The notes under the pieces were generated by a model. That model was not told the DNA's origin, did not search any database, and was given only the letters and a program-made list of their open reading frames with translations. From assembly GCA_032871835.1 (NCBI GenBank), contig CM065297.1:22932098-22996097 (forward strand): a DNA stretch of 64,000 nucleotides, given 5' to 3'. This document shows, one piece after another, positions 34,021 through 46,166 of this stretch. Each line of letters opens with the position of its first letter. Position 1 is the first letter of the stretch. Made by a program: the position numbers and the translations under genes. The stretch is from Dipteronia dyeriana. Its lineage: Eukaryota; Streptophyta; Magnoliopsida; Sapindales; Sapindaceae.

Positions 34021-35592
34021 GGGATTGACCACCTCAGAGGTCTTATCCATGCACATAATACATCAATTTTTTTTGGAGATTTTATTTTCGGCAGGAAGAC
34101 ACTGTTTAGGTAGTCTGAGGTATGCATTATTCTTTTTTCCTGCTCTTTCTTTTCTCCCACCTGTCCACTCTAATTTATCAATATGGAGTGATGTCCCAAA
34201 CTTAACCTCCTTTTGGTGGCAAAGATATTGTTAAACTTTATGCAGCAACATTTTGAGTTTTGTGTGTTTTAACAGATTCCCAGAAATTTCATGCTTCCTC
34301 TCCTAGGAATGTTGGTTCTGTAAATGGATGAGTGCAATATATAAACCAGTGATTGAGTGGGCGTTGATGCTCAATTACAGTCAATTTGGGGTGTGTGCAT
34401 GAGCTAGTGCATGCACACGCACCCGTGAATAGGGGTGGAGGGGTTGGGACTTGGGAGAGGGCTGGATGGGTGTAGGATTTATTGCACTGGGATGAAATAT
34501 ACTTCCTCCTGTCTTTGACTAGTTACCACCAACCTTTTCTCATAGTTGACACATTTCCTTCCAGGTCCAGTTTTTGTTTATGCATAAGTTGCATTTATCA
34601 AAATCCTGAACCTTGTCCAATTTGATTTGTTGCAGAATCATTGTACATGTCTGTTCTCACAGTTGACCGGGAATTCTGATTTTTAACGCAAATTAAGTAA
34701 TTGCCAATATCATCACTCTAGATTTCCCTGATGACAAGAATATTTGTTGTATTGGTTGTCTGCTTAAGTCCTTTACACATTTACACCACCTCAATTTGAA
34801 AAGCTGTAAAATACCAGAAGTATAATTCTGTCACACCTGATTTTGTATGTATTATTTGTAACTATAATTAGTCAATGAGAAGCAGCATCATCAGCATAGC
34901 ACACAACTTGAGCATGTCTTTGACGGATATTCATTGTGAAAGAATAGTAATAGCTTTCCAATTTTATCATTCTCCCCTCTCCTGAAATCATCATGTTTCG
35001 GGATTGTGTTAGGTTCAATTTCCAGTAGTAGTTTATAAATATGAAATGCTAAGAAATTCCTGGATGCAACTTTACAGAAATTTCTTACAGTTTATCCTAG
35101 GCAATGCATAATTTTTAGGTTTTTATGTACCTGTCAAAAGATTCTGAATAAACGTTGAAAGAAAATGGTTATCTGTTGCATTATATCAATTATATGGGAT
35201 TCAGGAAAACAAAGGTCAGTTTTATACTTTTATGTAATTATTTTGTAATCTTTATGTCATTCGTTTAACCCTGCAATAGATAAATAAGTAAATAAATTAT
35301 AAAAAAAAAGGTTATATGAACATATTGCAGTCTATGTTTTTTTTTTTTGACTGAACGTCTGCGGGTGACCTTTTTCAAAAGTCAAAACTTTTTCTTCAAA
35401 GGGCAATACGGTCCGAGTTATTTAAGTTGATTTAATTACAAGCACGAGTTTTCAGCCTGCATTTTGCTCAGTATTGAATAGTGAACACGTTGAAAATTGC
35501 CAAACTTAAGAAACCAAATTGCAGAGAGAAGCAATCTAGCGATACATCTGATGGTTAAGCATATAATTGATGAGTGTAACTGCTCCACCCAC
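34021..35592. other. CTR1 3' flank and intergenic DNA
   Basis: Follows the CTR1 stop codon. The first several hundred bases are probably 3' untranslated sequence. AATAAA-like words occur (for example near 35152), but I cannot choose a polyadenylation site. No further gene or repeat was recognised before the MITE. Confidence 0.4.
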
Positions 35593-35595
35593 TAA

Positions 35596-36138
35596 GGGTA
35601 TGTTTGATAGGAAGAAAAAGGGAGATGAACGATAAGGGGGGAGGGAAAAGGGAGAAGAAAATGGGGAAGTTTGTTTGGTATAGAGAAAAATAGAATGAAA
35701 GGAAAAATGGATGTGTGAGATTTACGAATTTTAATCGGGAAAAGGAGATTGGTTTTTGGGTTAACTATAATTATAAATTTACTTATTTTTTAATTTATTT
35801 AAAATTTATTTTTTAAAATAATTTTGTAAAATATAATATATATATATATATATATATATAGTTTATACAGTTTGAAATCATTTTATATAAAAAAAAGTTG
35901 GATTTAATATTTTTTTAAATTATATTTATTTATTAAATATAAAAATATATAATATATAAACTATAATATAAAGGCAAATTAAAAAAATTGATAAAGAAGA
36001 TTTTTCATCTAATTTTCTATCCTTTCTATCTACCAAACGGTTTAAGGAAAAATTATTTTCCTTTATTTCTCTCATCTTTTCTATCCTTCCAAATCTTTTT
36101 ATTCTTCATATTTTCTTCCCTTCCTACCAAACATGCCC
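35596..36138. mobile_element. Tourist-like (PIF/Harbinger-type) MITE
   Basis: Left end GGGTATGTTTGATAGGAAG, right end inverted GGGCATGTTTGGTAGGAAGG. The flanking 3-bp duplication is TAA (35593-35595 and 36139-36141). The body is 543 bp, AT-rich, with purine-rich GGAAAAGG words near the left end mirrored by TTTTCC words near the right. No coding capacity. This family differs from the GGGTGCGTTTGG elements at 1977 and 16828. Confidence 0.85.
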
Positions 36139-36141
36139 TAA

Positions 36142-38039
36142 GTAAATATTATCCATTTTAGTTTTTATACATGCGTCTGCGAGTAAAAGTCTCCTAATTT
36201 AGTAGATGTGTTTTAGGTGAGGGAAGAATGTTTGCGATGAAGTTCACAATTCAAATCAAAAACGTCCATAAACTTCAAAACATATAATATATGCCAAAAA
36301 AACTATATAAAATGAGGTCCTTGATATTCTATGAATGTTTATTTTTTTGTTTCTCTAGGAAATATTTATAAAAATCAATATAATAACTCAAACTCAAAAT
36401 TGTAATTTGTAACACAACAAAATAACAAATAAAAAGTTACTAAAATAAATTTTTTATAATTACATCAAATAATATATCATTTAAATCTTACTCGTCTCAT
36501 ATTTTTAGTAATAAAAGTACTAATTAAGTTTATATATATAATAAAAAGTTTTTGGAAAAGAAAAAAGAAAAAGAAAAAGAAAAGTGTATTAATCTAATTG
36601 TCTACGAAACGGTAACTTCTGAATTTTCGTATAAAGGAGGATTATTTATGACAAACAGCGTGTTGTAAAGATTCAACTCACCACAACATTTAATCCAATG
36701 TTGTTGTAATAATGATAAATGAATTTTCATTGGTGGGTCTTTTACAAAAAATATGTGTACGTTAAGCCACTTTTAAAGTCATTTAGGAATTTTCATTGGT
36801 GGGCCTCTATAAAAAGATTATATATATGTGTGATGAGCCATTTTCATTTATGGGTTTGATTTATTTAAAATTTTATATGGACTATATTTTAAAAGCTATA
36901 TATATTTTTTAAATTACAATTTGGATGCAATTAGGAACCCTAGACAGTTACCTCACTAGACTACTACTAGAGCTGAGTCTGGTGTCAATGAATTTTGATA
37001 TCGTTTAAAAGCGACGGTATTTGAACCCCTTAAAACCGTATACACAAACCAATTTAATCTTTTTGAAAATAAAATATTACCTTTAAATAAAATTATTAAA
37101 ATAACAAAAAATAGATAGTACACACCGAAATATTTCAAAAAAAAAGTTCACCCGCCAACTATTATGAATCAATTTCATATTTTAATTGTTCATAAAAAAA
37201 AGTGAATCCAAATCATGCACCCGCAGTCAGTATTCTAGTATGAGTTAGGTGCCAACCGTATGGTGGACTGGTGCTTAGAGCCGACACCGTCTAATCGGCG
37301 TTTAGACGCCAATTAAGTGGGAACAATTTTTTTTTTTTTCCTTATTTTCCGTAAGAGTGTAGACTAGAATTTGAAGGGTTGAGCTATTGACGGTTTGACA
37401 ATTGAAGACTAAATTATTTAATGAAAATATTTTTATTTTTGAAAGTTTTTGAGACTCTAAACAGTAGTGGAGTACAACATATCACAATTAATATTTTCTT
37501 ATCCCGTTGACTTTTTGTTTTCTTTATCAACGATGATATTCATATCTCAACAATCATATATTATATATATATCATAAATTTTCAAGTTAGTGCGCACCGA
37601 TATAAATTCGTCAGCACGTTGGATGTAGATTATTAGATTTATATACTTTAACTCCAAGTATATGTATTTGTCAAAATTTTTTCATAATCAATGGTCCACA
37701 TACAACACACTGATATAGATTTTATACCGACTGAGAAACCGCTATATATATGTATATATTATCAACACTGTTCATCTTCTTCTCTGATTCAACCTTTTAA
37801 CTCTCTCTTAATCTCTTTCTTCACTCCATTTTTTCCATTTTTTTTTCTCTGCAACTCTGTCAGTTTTCATTTCTTTTTCATTCGAGCTCTTTCAGTATTC
37901 CACACAACGACAAATCGGATAACGTTGTACATTTTCTATCTTCTGTCTTTCGTTCTTTTCTGACGAATCGAAGGTTTGATATGAAAATTTTTGTTCTGAT
38001 TTTTTTAAATGTCTAGCGACGATTAGGCCGATTAATCAG
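36142..38039. other. Intergenic DNA with possible orphan promoter/leader
   Basis: Mostly AT-rich. Two direct copies of an ATTTTCATTGGTGGG block occur (about 36723 and 36787). Around 37740-37980 there is a TATATATATGTATATATT box followed by about 200 bases of pyrimidine-rich DNA and an AAG/GTTTGA step, resembling a plant core promoter with a leader exon. No coding exon follows before the foldback and the gypsy element, so at most it is a gene remnant. Confidence 0.35.
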
Positions 38040-38240
38040 CTATAGAAATCGACCTAGGTGGCTGACTAGTCGGATCTAGTTGCCAACTAGTCCCCCAGCC
38101 GTCTAGAAAGGCAGAATAGACCTTAAGCGTGACGGTCGGAGCCGACTAAGCCTTAGTCGACCGAATAGTCGGCCGCCTAGGCCGATTAGTCGGCCACCTA
38201 GGCCGATTAGTCGGCCACCTAGGCCGATTTCTAGAACACT
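38040..38240. repeat. GC-rich foldback with 21-bp tandem repeats
   Basis: Left arm TAGAAATCGACCTAGGTGGC (from about 38043) is mirrored by GGCCACCTAGGCCGATTTCTA (ending about 38235). Inside the right half, AGTCGGCC(A/G)CCTAGGCCGATT is repeated three times at 38167-38187, 38188-38208 and 38209-38229. Flanks are AT-rich. It is probably a terminal piece of a DNA transposon, but no target duplication was identified. Confidence 0.6.
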
Positions 38241-38462
38241 ACCCATAGTAGTTGTATATTCTTAAGCAGTGAAACATGGTTTTCTAGAAAACTAGTACTT
38301 GAAATTCTACTTCCTGTTGATAAGAAGATTTCCTGTTGATAAGATGATTTTCTCTCAATTTTTTATTTTATATATATAAATATATATTGGTGATTTGGAA
38401 TGGTGATTTCGTACTTCATGTTTGAGGTTGTGAAAACACTCAATTTTGTTTAACATATAATC

Positions 38463-39306
38463 TGTTGTGTGTTAAATTTGCCAAAGTGATGTGTCACACA
38501 ACTAAAGCGGGGAAAACGAAGAACCCACCAGGCCATGTCGACAAAATTCAACTGATCAATAGGAGCACCGACTAGGAACATGTCACCGGATACAAACACA
38601 TCATTACAAGAATCCATGAGAAGATAGAGTTGCCAGGAAGATAGAGTTGCCAGGTTAAGAAGCCTCAATGAATAAGGATTTTGTTCACAGAAGATCTCTG
38701 CTCAGCGATATCTACACGACCAAAACATGCAATATGCTCACAATAGGATCTTTCACAACGAGAATTGTTTATCCAAAATAGGCAATCACAAACTGACCAG
38801 AACATGGTGACCAGTATGAAAGTTTTACCAATATATAATTCAAGAATCACACTCCGAATAGGAAACAAGGCAATCTTCTTTGAAATGAAAGTAATCCAAG
38901 TCAAACACAGACTCAACTATAGTGACTGCGTAAAAATTTCAAATAGGAAAGAGATCAAGATAGTCCAAGCAAGAAGTTTCCCAATAGGATTTTGTAATCT
39001 TCTAATGGCATGTCGAAAACCGTAAAGAGCATCATATAAATGTAACTGTAAAACCATTGTAAAAAGAGGAGGAAAAAATTGATATTAGCGATAGAGAGAA
39101 CAGACAATGTAAAATATATTTTCAATAGAGAATTCGCTTTTCGTCGCCTAGGGACAACCCACGGATGTTTCTCCGTAATTAGAGTTTTACCACGTAAATT
39201 CATTTTTCTTGATATTTCTTATTTTCATTGGTTTTAGCTTATGAATTGAATAATCTATATCGTTGACCGGTCAAATCCCTAAAAAGACCAGAAATCACTG
39301 TCAACA
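38463..39306 (+). repeat. 5' LTR of the Tat-like gypsy element
   Basis: It ends CACTGTCAACA directly before the primer site. It contains GTTTTACCACGTAAA (39184-39198), as do the solo LTRs at 6525-7349 and 46167-46892. The left end is taken at TGTTGTGTG (38463) because that gives 844 bp, close to the 825-bp relative. This start is uncertain. Confidence 0.55.
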
Positions 39307-39307
39307 A

Positions 39308-39325
39308 TTGGCGCTAGAAGGAGGG
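39308..39325 (+). promoter_or_regulatory. Primer binding site of the Tat-like element
   Basis: TTGGCGCTAGAAGGAGGG lies one base after the LTR end. The TGG start pairs with the CCA tail of a tRNA. I do not assign the tRNA species. The sequence resembles primer sites of other plant gypsy elements of this kind. Confidence 0.7.
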
Positions 39326-39360
39326 GGAAAACATCTAAACTCTGTAAACCCTCATAAACG

Positions 39361-39947
39361 ATGGCTAAGAACAGAGATGGGAGCAATTCCAGGAATGATC
39401 AGAACCCACTAGATGATACGGGAAAGATCAACACCACCTCCAACACCGTAGGGCATCCAGACGCGGCACTGACCACCGAAAACCAGTCTGCAGTAGCTCC
39501 CGGTAATAGCCAAATTCCCCCAACCATGGAAAAGATTGCTCAACAGTTTCGAGATTCCTTACAGCAATTGGTAGCGGATGCAACCAGACATGAAGTAGCC
39601 TACCCAACCACCATAGGTTTGACTTCACTTTACGATCTCCGTACACCAGAAAATCAGCCTGGTAGGCTGTGTTTCATAATAGTCGGCCCAACACCAGATG
39701 CACTATTGAAGATGGGTAGGAACCCGATGGACCGACCAAAAACTTTATCGGGGAGGCAGACTCGGGGCAGTAGGAAGCCTGAGGTGGACAAGCATTCCCC
39801 ACAATGGGCATGACAGTTAATGAGCGAGGCTCAAACCAGCTTGGTAGGCGTACTAGCCAAAGGAGTTGCTCATCTTTATCCGAAGATAGTGACTGATACC
39901 ATCGATAGAGACATTAGAGGGGACCGGTCAGATTGAACCGTCTGGAC
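39361..39947 (+). pseudogene. Gag N-terminal part of the Tat-like element
   Basis: Opens at ATG 39361 (MAKNRDGSNSRNDQ), about 55 bases after the LTR. It is open for 150 codons and then continues with stops to the insertion point. It is hydrophilic and poorly conserved, as expected for the Gag N-terminus in this lineage. It includes an acidic/Gln-rich helix (MEKIAQQFRDSLQQLV). The frame resumes at 41374 after the inserted LTR. Confidence 0.65.
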
Positions 39948-41373
39948 TGATGACAAATGCCATTTTTTTTTGCTATGTAAAAGAATTTCTCAAACAAAAT
40001 TTATAAACCCAAATTGCACTCAAAATTGATAAACAATATACTGATAAGTAGGGTATCGTCCACAAATCGAGATATAGCTATATGATCAAATATTCTCTCT
40101 TGTACTAAATGCAACAAAAAGAAAAAGAAATGGTTGTTGATTTATATGATCAAATATTCAGTATATTGAAGACTCTAATCACATCAGCTCTCTATTACTC
40201 AAGTACCAGATTGGCTTATGAGAGAGTCACTCTTGAAGCCTAGATAAATTCTAATGGTTGAGGATGGCTTGGAAGGGCATATTCACAATCCAACCTCTTC
40301 CATTGAGACCTAAATGCACAGGAATGCCATATTCACTACACATTCATTCCATTCAATTTAGCTAGTTTAAACATCTTAAAAGTGATTATCTAACTTGGCT
40401 TGAGAAATGACATATCTACCCAATCCAACTAGATGTATATTTCAATATTAAAAACTTAAAAGATATTGATAATCAAAAGAACCAAGAGAGGGCATATCTA
40501 CTCAATTCAAGAGACAATCAATAAACAATTAATCATTGAATGAAAATCAATAATTAAATAATAAAAATATAGTAGATCACCCACAATTCATATGTTTTTA
40601 CATCACTCCCATATTGGGTTTAGCTACTCATGTCTATTACAAGAATAAATTAAATAGAAGAGAATACAAGAAAACCTATAGAAGAATCCTCATTCTTTAA
40701 GCTCTAAATTGATCTCATTGCTTCCTTTTGTTGAGTAGATGATGATGGTGATGTGAATTTTGAATGGGTTTGGGAGAGAAATTGATTCCTAGATCTAGAG
40801 AGAGGAAATATGTGTTGTGTATGGTGTGTGGGCGTATGTGAAATAACAGAATCCATTATATATATATGAGTCTTGAAATGGTTTGGTTTTGCTGATGTGG
40901 CGTACCTGATGCACGAAATGCATGGGTATAGCGCGGGTAGGAACCTGTACAGTTACCTGTGTAATGACCTGATGTGTCTGATTTTCTTCTCCGGGTGTGT
41001 TGAAATGCGCAGGTTGTGCGCTGGTGTAGACCCGCCAATGGACCTGTTGCCCATGTTCTGTTTCCCGGTTCGCTCATATGCACGGGCTGTGCACGGGAAA
41101 GGCCCATACAATTGTCAGCCTTCAAATCCTGTCTCTCGGTGAGCGGGTAATGCGCGAGTAAAGACCCGCTCAGTACCAGCGCACTGACATTTCTTGCTTC
41201 ATCGTTCTTAGCCTGTTTTATGTACAATTCCACGTATACCATCCATTCTTCCAAAATGTACCTAACTGCCTATAAACATATCAAAAGAGCCATAAGACAC
41301 GCTAAAACACACGAAAACGAGACAAAGGAAATGGAATTGAGGGTAAAAATATATAACAATTTTGGCACGATCA
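39948..41373 (+). mobile_element. Solo LTR inserted in gag (TGAT..ATCA family)
   Basis: 1426 bp beginning TGATGACAAATGCCA and ending TGGCACGATCA, whose ends are inverted complements. About 90 bases in, it has GTAGGGTATCGTCCACAAAT, a motif also found near the start of the insertion at 43611. It lies exactly between the two gag parts. A clear 5-bp target duplication was not seen (TGGAC on the left, ACAGA on the right), so a small change at the junction is possible. Confidence 0.65.
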
Positions 41374-42540
41374 ACAGAGAAACTCGTCGACATGATACCG
41401 ACTGAGTAGAACCGAGCTTAGCCATTCGATAGAGGTTTAGTCCGAAGGGAGAACCAGAATGTGAGTAGGATGTACTCATGCAGAGGTTTACCTAAGAAGT
41501 TCAGAGTAATAGGCGGCAGATAAATGTCTTGGTTAGACGGTACATGTGCAATGAGCTGTCAAATGACGAGCTAGATAGCCCGTTCACCAATGATATCCTC
41601 TGGACACCATTCCCAGAAAGGTTCATGATGCCCCATGTTGAGAAATTTTAAAAGAACACCGACCCATAAGAGCATGTAAGGAGATACACAAGCACAATGG
41701 CCCAATATTTAATGAGCGATGTCCAGCTGTGTCCTAATTTCCCCCAAACACTTAGGGATCTAGGCTCTAGATGGTTCATAAAACTCCCTACATGCAGCAT
41801 AGGGAGTTTCAGTGAGCTTAGTAAGGCATTCTCACAACAATTCCTCAAGAATGTGCACATGAGGAAGTCTGTGGTGTATCTCTCTCAACTCAAACAAGGG
41901 AAGGATAAGTCGCTGGAGAAGTACTTAAGCCAATTTGGCCATGAGGTGTCGGAGATCAAAAGTATGAATGATGATGTCATCATAGCTGTGTTTATAAACA
42001 ATTTACAAAACGCTGTCTTTAGATTTATGTTTGACTAGTTACGTTGATTTGATGGACATAGCTGGAAGGTATGTGGACATAGCTGGAGGGCATGTGCTGA
42101 CCAAGGAAGATGAAATTGCAATATGAGGATGTTTTATGAATGGGGGTCACCCTGCAGAAGCAATGCCAAACGATTTTAGGGGTAGAACTCAATGAGAGAT
42201 AAGCAGAAGAGTAAGACCCAAGGCATTTCTCAGAATAATGATTCCAAGAATGATTGAACCAGCTCCAGGCTTCAGAGGAAATACACTAATTATACCTCTT
42301 TGAAGAAAAAAGCAGGAAGAAGTCCTCACTATTTTGGAGAGGAAGAACCTGTCGAAGAAACCACGTAGACAGTCAAACTTCACACACCGGGACACTAAAA
42401 AGTATTATCGATTCCACAAAGATAACAAACATGAGACCTCTAAGTATTATCAACTCAAAGACCACATCCAGACTCTTATCAGGGAAGGTCACCTAAAGGA
42501 CATCGTCCTCAAAAAGGTAGATAACTAGCCTCGTTGAGAC
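41374..42540 (+). pseudogene. Gag C-terminal part with Retrotrans_gag domain and ruined zinc knuckle
   Basis: A stretch with several stops translates to SPFTNDILWTPFPERFMMPH and then the open segment 41697-42038, with GSRWFIKLPTCSIGSFSELS and a KQGKDKSLEKYLSQF block, the core of the Retrotrans_gag family. Around 42340-42528 the CCHC knuckle region reads KKYYRFHKDNKHETSKYYQLK. The His residues are kept, but both expected Cys positions are Tyr, a change that needs G-to-A. A local duplication of ATAGCTGGA(A/G)GG lies near 42060-42085. Confidence 0.75.
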
Positions 42541-42564
42541 AATTAACATGAGGAGAATTGAGGT

Positions 42565-43605
42565 ATGAAATCAAGCCCAAAGAAACTTGAAGATGAAGAG
42601 GCCATAAACACCATCTTTAGTGGTTCTTCAACAGAAAAAAGCAATAGAGAAAGGGCACAAGAAGTTCGAGAAACGAAGAAGGCAAGAAGAGACCTTGACG
42701 TGAACTCTGTGAAGCTAGATTTGAAGAGAACCCAAGAGGGTCGGGACCCCATCTTATTCACAGATGCTGACTCATATGGTGTGGATGTCAAACTTAACGA
42801 TACACTCGTCATTAGTGCTTGGATCGGGCATATGGACGTTCATCGAGTTCTTACTAACAATGGGAGTTCAACATACATTTTGAGTGCGAGAGTTTATGAG
42901 CAGTTGAGGTTGGACAGAAGAGACCTACAACCCCTTCACATCCCATTTTTGTGGGGGAGGGGGGAAGGGAAGTAAGGTCCCTGGGAACCGTTAAATTACT
43001 AATAAAGATCGGAGATGCCTCATGTCAAAAGTCGGTTCTACTCAATTTCGTGGTGGTGGACACGGAGAATTGACCATACAACGTCTTGCTAGGCTGACCA
43101 TTTCTGAACAAAACTAAGGCGGTCGTGGCAACCTACGCTCTGATGATAAAGTTCCCAATAGAGTCGGGCGTAGGTGTGATTAAAGAGTCTCATGAACTAG
43201 CTTGAAAAGAATATCTTACCGTTTATAGAGAAAAGGCAAAGAAGAACGATCATCAGGTATTCTCGATTCAGTCAGTTGAGGGTGCCGACCAGTTAGAGGG
43301 TTGGGTGGAAGTGCTAGAAGGGTTCAAACTCGACCCAAGAGAAGATCCATAGACATGAAAGGATGAGCCAATAGAGGCGGTAACCCTCGACACAGATGGG
43401 CCAACCAAAGTGGTCAAATTAGAGGCAAATCTGTGCACGAACATTAAAACCGACCCGACCCGCCATTTAAAAGAATACATGGATGTGTTTACATGAAGTC
43501 ATGAGAATATGACAGTGATCAACACGAGAATAATATCACACTAATTGGTTGTGGATCAGGTGGCCAAGCTGGTAGTTCATAAGAGGCATTTTTTCAATTC
43601 AGAAA
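42565..43605 (+). pseudogene. Aspartic protease region and protease-RT linker
   Basis: Contains VHRVLTNNGSSTYILSARVY, the protease active-site region of Tat-like elements. The catalytic D-G-S(S) appears as N-N-G-S-S, with Asp replaced by Asn. Later blocks SVLLNFVVVDTEN and NKTKAVVATYALMIKFP match the conserved protease C-terminus of this lineage. Several stops follow. The C-terminal end (HKRHFFNSEKS) is the start of the RT region, cut by the insertion at 43611. Confidence 0.7.
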
Positions 43606-43610
43606 AAAGC

Positions 43611-45004
43611 TGATGTTTGAAATCGTGTTTATAAAAATAATAGTTAGAAGTGCATGAATCGTGAAGATATGTACAATTGTAAGTAGAGATTATTCCCATA
43701 AGGAAAAGTAATTTACCGATTAAAACTAATTCTAATTTAAGCTAAATTAAAAAGTAACCATGAGATATGTTGATGAATTGAATTAAAACTAATTAAATTA
43801 TTCTGAACTAAGAAAGCAATCAAAAGAATTGGTTGAGATCAATGGAAGAAAGAACTAGGTCATCAATGCTCCCTGACTATGTTTACTCTATGTTTCGAAT
43901 TGATTTGTGAAAAAGATATTAATCAAGTTAAGGATTCGTTCTTATTTTAAGTATGATTGTTATCATATGATCCTGGGATGAATCAAGTGTTCTCAATAAT
44001 AATTTACCCATAAATCAATAACTCAAACTACAACCGAAAAACCATTAAGTGCAAGAAGTAATGAACCAAAACTTACTTGCATAAATCAATGCTAAGATCA
44101 GTTTTATCCATTCAATTGAATATTAATTATGATTGCGTGTAAATCAACACTCCAAACTCAATTGTTAAATTATCAAAACCCTAAATTCATGCCATCGTAT
44201 AATTATGCATTAACACAAATAAAGAATTAAAACATAGGATGGATTGAATAAATCAAAACTTGAATTAATAAAAATATAGTCAATTCTAACAAAGAGCATT
44301 CATAGAGGTTCACGTTGATTCCCTAGTATGGAGTTAGTTACACATGATGAAATTAACAAGAGAAGAGAAATAGTTGATAAAACCATTGAGGCCTCAAATG
44401 AATTCTTCTAATCTTCAATGTTGAGTATTCTTTGTCTATCTTCAATGTGTAAGATGGATGGGAGAAAATTGTGTGATGTGTTTGTAAAAGAGGGATTAAT
44501 GGTTGAGAGCTGTAGGCTGTGTATTGTGTGTAAAAGAATAGGAAATATTTATATGCTTCCATCATTTTAGGGCTTCAAGATTTCCTGAGAAAACAAGGAA
44601 TCTATACGACCGCTACGTGTACAGCTGTGCAGACACTTGCATGCGCCGTGGTCTGTCAAGTAGTGCTTCTTCTAGAGAATTGCACGGTATAGCCCACAGT
44701 TGAGGTAATGCTTGGGACATGGTATGGACCGCGGGAAGTATTTGATACCCTAATGGAATGTACCATTGGCTAGGCCGCAGTTGGAGTTCTTGCATGGCAA
44801 GCGACCTATGTCGCGGTATTTGATAGTTTTTTCCTTAACTTCCAGTTTTTGCACTTTTTTCTCATTAACAGCTTCTGAAAAATTCTCTAAGGAATATGAC
44901 CTACACATACTCACAAATCACATTAAACAACCTAAAATGCTCAAAAGGAAAGCATATGACATACGAAATAGGGATTAAAAACATATAAAATAATAGACTG
45001 ATCA
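43611..45004 (+). mobile_element. Solo LTR inserted before RT (TGAT..ATCA family)
   Basis: 1394 bp, starts TGATGTTTGAAATCG, ends AGACTGATCA. Flanks AAAGC (43606-43610) and GAAGC (45005-45009) agree at 4 of 5. About 70 bases in, GTAGAGATTATTCCCAT parallels GTAGGGTATCGTCCAC in the 39948-41373 LTR, so both belong to one broad family in the same orientation. The gypsy frame continues across it (HKRHFFNSEKS to IKDEVKKLLAARFIREV). Confidence 0.75.
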
Positions 45005-45009
45005 GAAGC

Positions 45010-45374
45010 GCGACAATCAAAGATGAGGTAAAGAAGTTACTCGCAGCGAGATTTATTAGGGAAGTTAAGTACCCACAGTGGGTAGCAAATGTAATGTTGA
45101 TAAAGGAGAAGAACAATCAATGGAGGAAGTGTGTGGACTTCATAGACCTAAACAAAGTCAGCCTAAAGGATGGCTTTCCCTTGTCAAGGATTGATCAATA
45201 GTAGACGCCACGACATGTCATGAATTACTCAGCTTTATGGATGCCTATTCGGGATATAATCAGATCCAGAAGCACAGGTCGAATGAAGAAAAACAATGTT
45301 TACAACTGACCAGGAGCTATATTGTTACACTGTAATGCTATTTGGTTTGATGAATGCCGGAGCTACCTATCAGA
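45010..45374 (+). pseudogene. Reverse transcriptase, first part
   Basis: Frames encode IKDEVKKLLAARFIREVKYP, QWVANVMLIKEKNNQWRKCV, DFIDLNKVSLKDGFPLSRID, then after a short scrambled piece ELLSFMDAYSGYNQI and FGLMNAGATYQ. These are RT motifs upstream of the catalytic YxDD. At least one frameshift and several stops are present. It breaks at TATCAGA, the target duplication of the next insertion, and continues at 48236. Confidence 0.8.
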
Positions 45375-46064
45375 TGTTGGAACCCCGTTCACTGGTCACG
45401 CAGCAGAAGTAAGGTTTTTTTTTTTCACAAATTATAATCTGTAATTGGGACCAGTGAACTTGTGATCGTAATTATTTTTGGAACTCATACATACAATATG
45501 TATACACAGGAAATTGTAATCAATATAATCAGAAGAAGAAAATCTTACCAACGTTTGGAGGCTTATTCACTTTACGATATGTTCATGTCTGAACCAATCT
45601 TACAAACGTTTGGAGGCTCCTTCACTTTACGATGTGCTCCTGTCTTAACCATTCGATATTTCTCGCTATCTCCCAGAACTGGTAACTGCATGTAGGCGCA
45701 TCACGATCTAAGGAACTTCAATGGAGGATGTAGAGAAAAGACATGAAGAAACTCTTTCTTCTCAAGAGAAAACAACTTAGAACAATTCTAGTTGTTATCA
45801 ATATTTTTCTCTCTTTGATACCAATAAGGCACACATGCATTGATCAGTCTGTTGTACGCGTGTTTCATTGTTTCTTTTTATCAACACATGAATACAAATT
45901 GCATCTCATGCCTTAATTGTTGTTTCACACACACTATTTTAATTGCCATCAAATGCCAACACTTTTTATTGATCCACGCGCAACACCTGTTTTTATCATA
46001 TACAAACTCATATATGCGTTTCTTATCAAAATTGATTGTTTCTTATCATTTTTTTTATATAAAA

Positions 46065-46081
46065 CATATATATATATATAT

Positions 46082-46144
<63 letters not shown>

Positions 46145-46150
46145 TATATA
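46065..46150. repeat. (TA)n microsatellite with TCA interruptions
   Basis: About 86 bases of AT dinucleotide broken by ATCAT. It lies in the long solo LTR just before the nested element. Confidence 0.9.
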
Positions 46151-46166
46151 TTTTGATAAAACTAAT

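Noticed and set aside
37691..37963. 90-codon Phe/Ser-rich open frame
   Set aside because: Translation of a pyrimidine-rich leader-like stretch; no conserved protein pattern.
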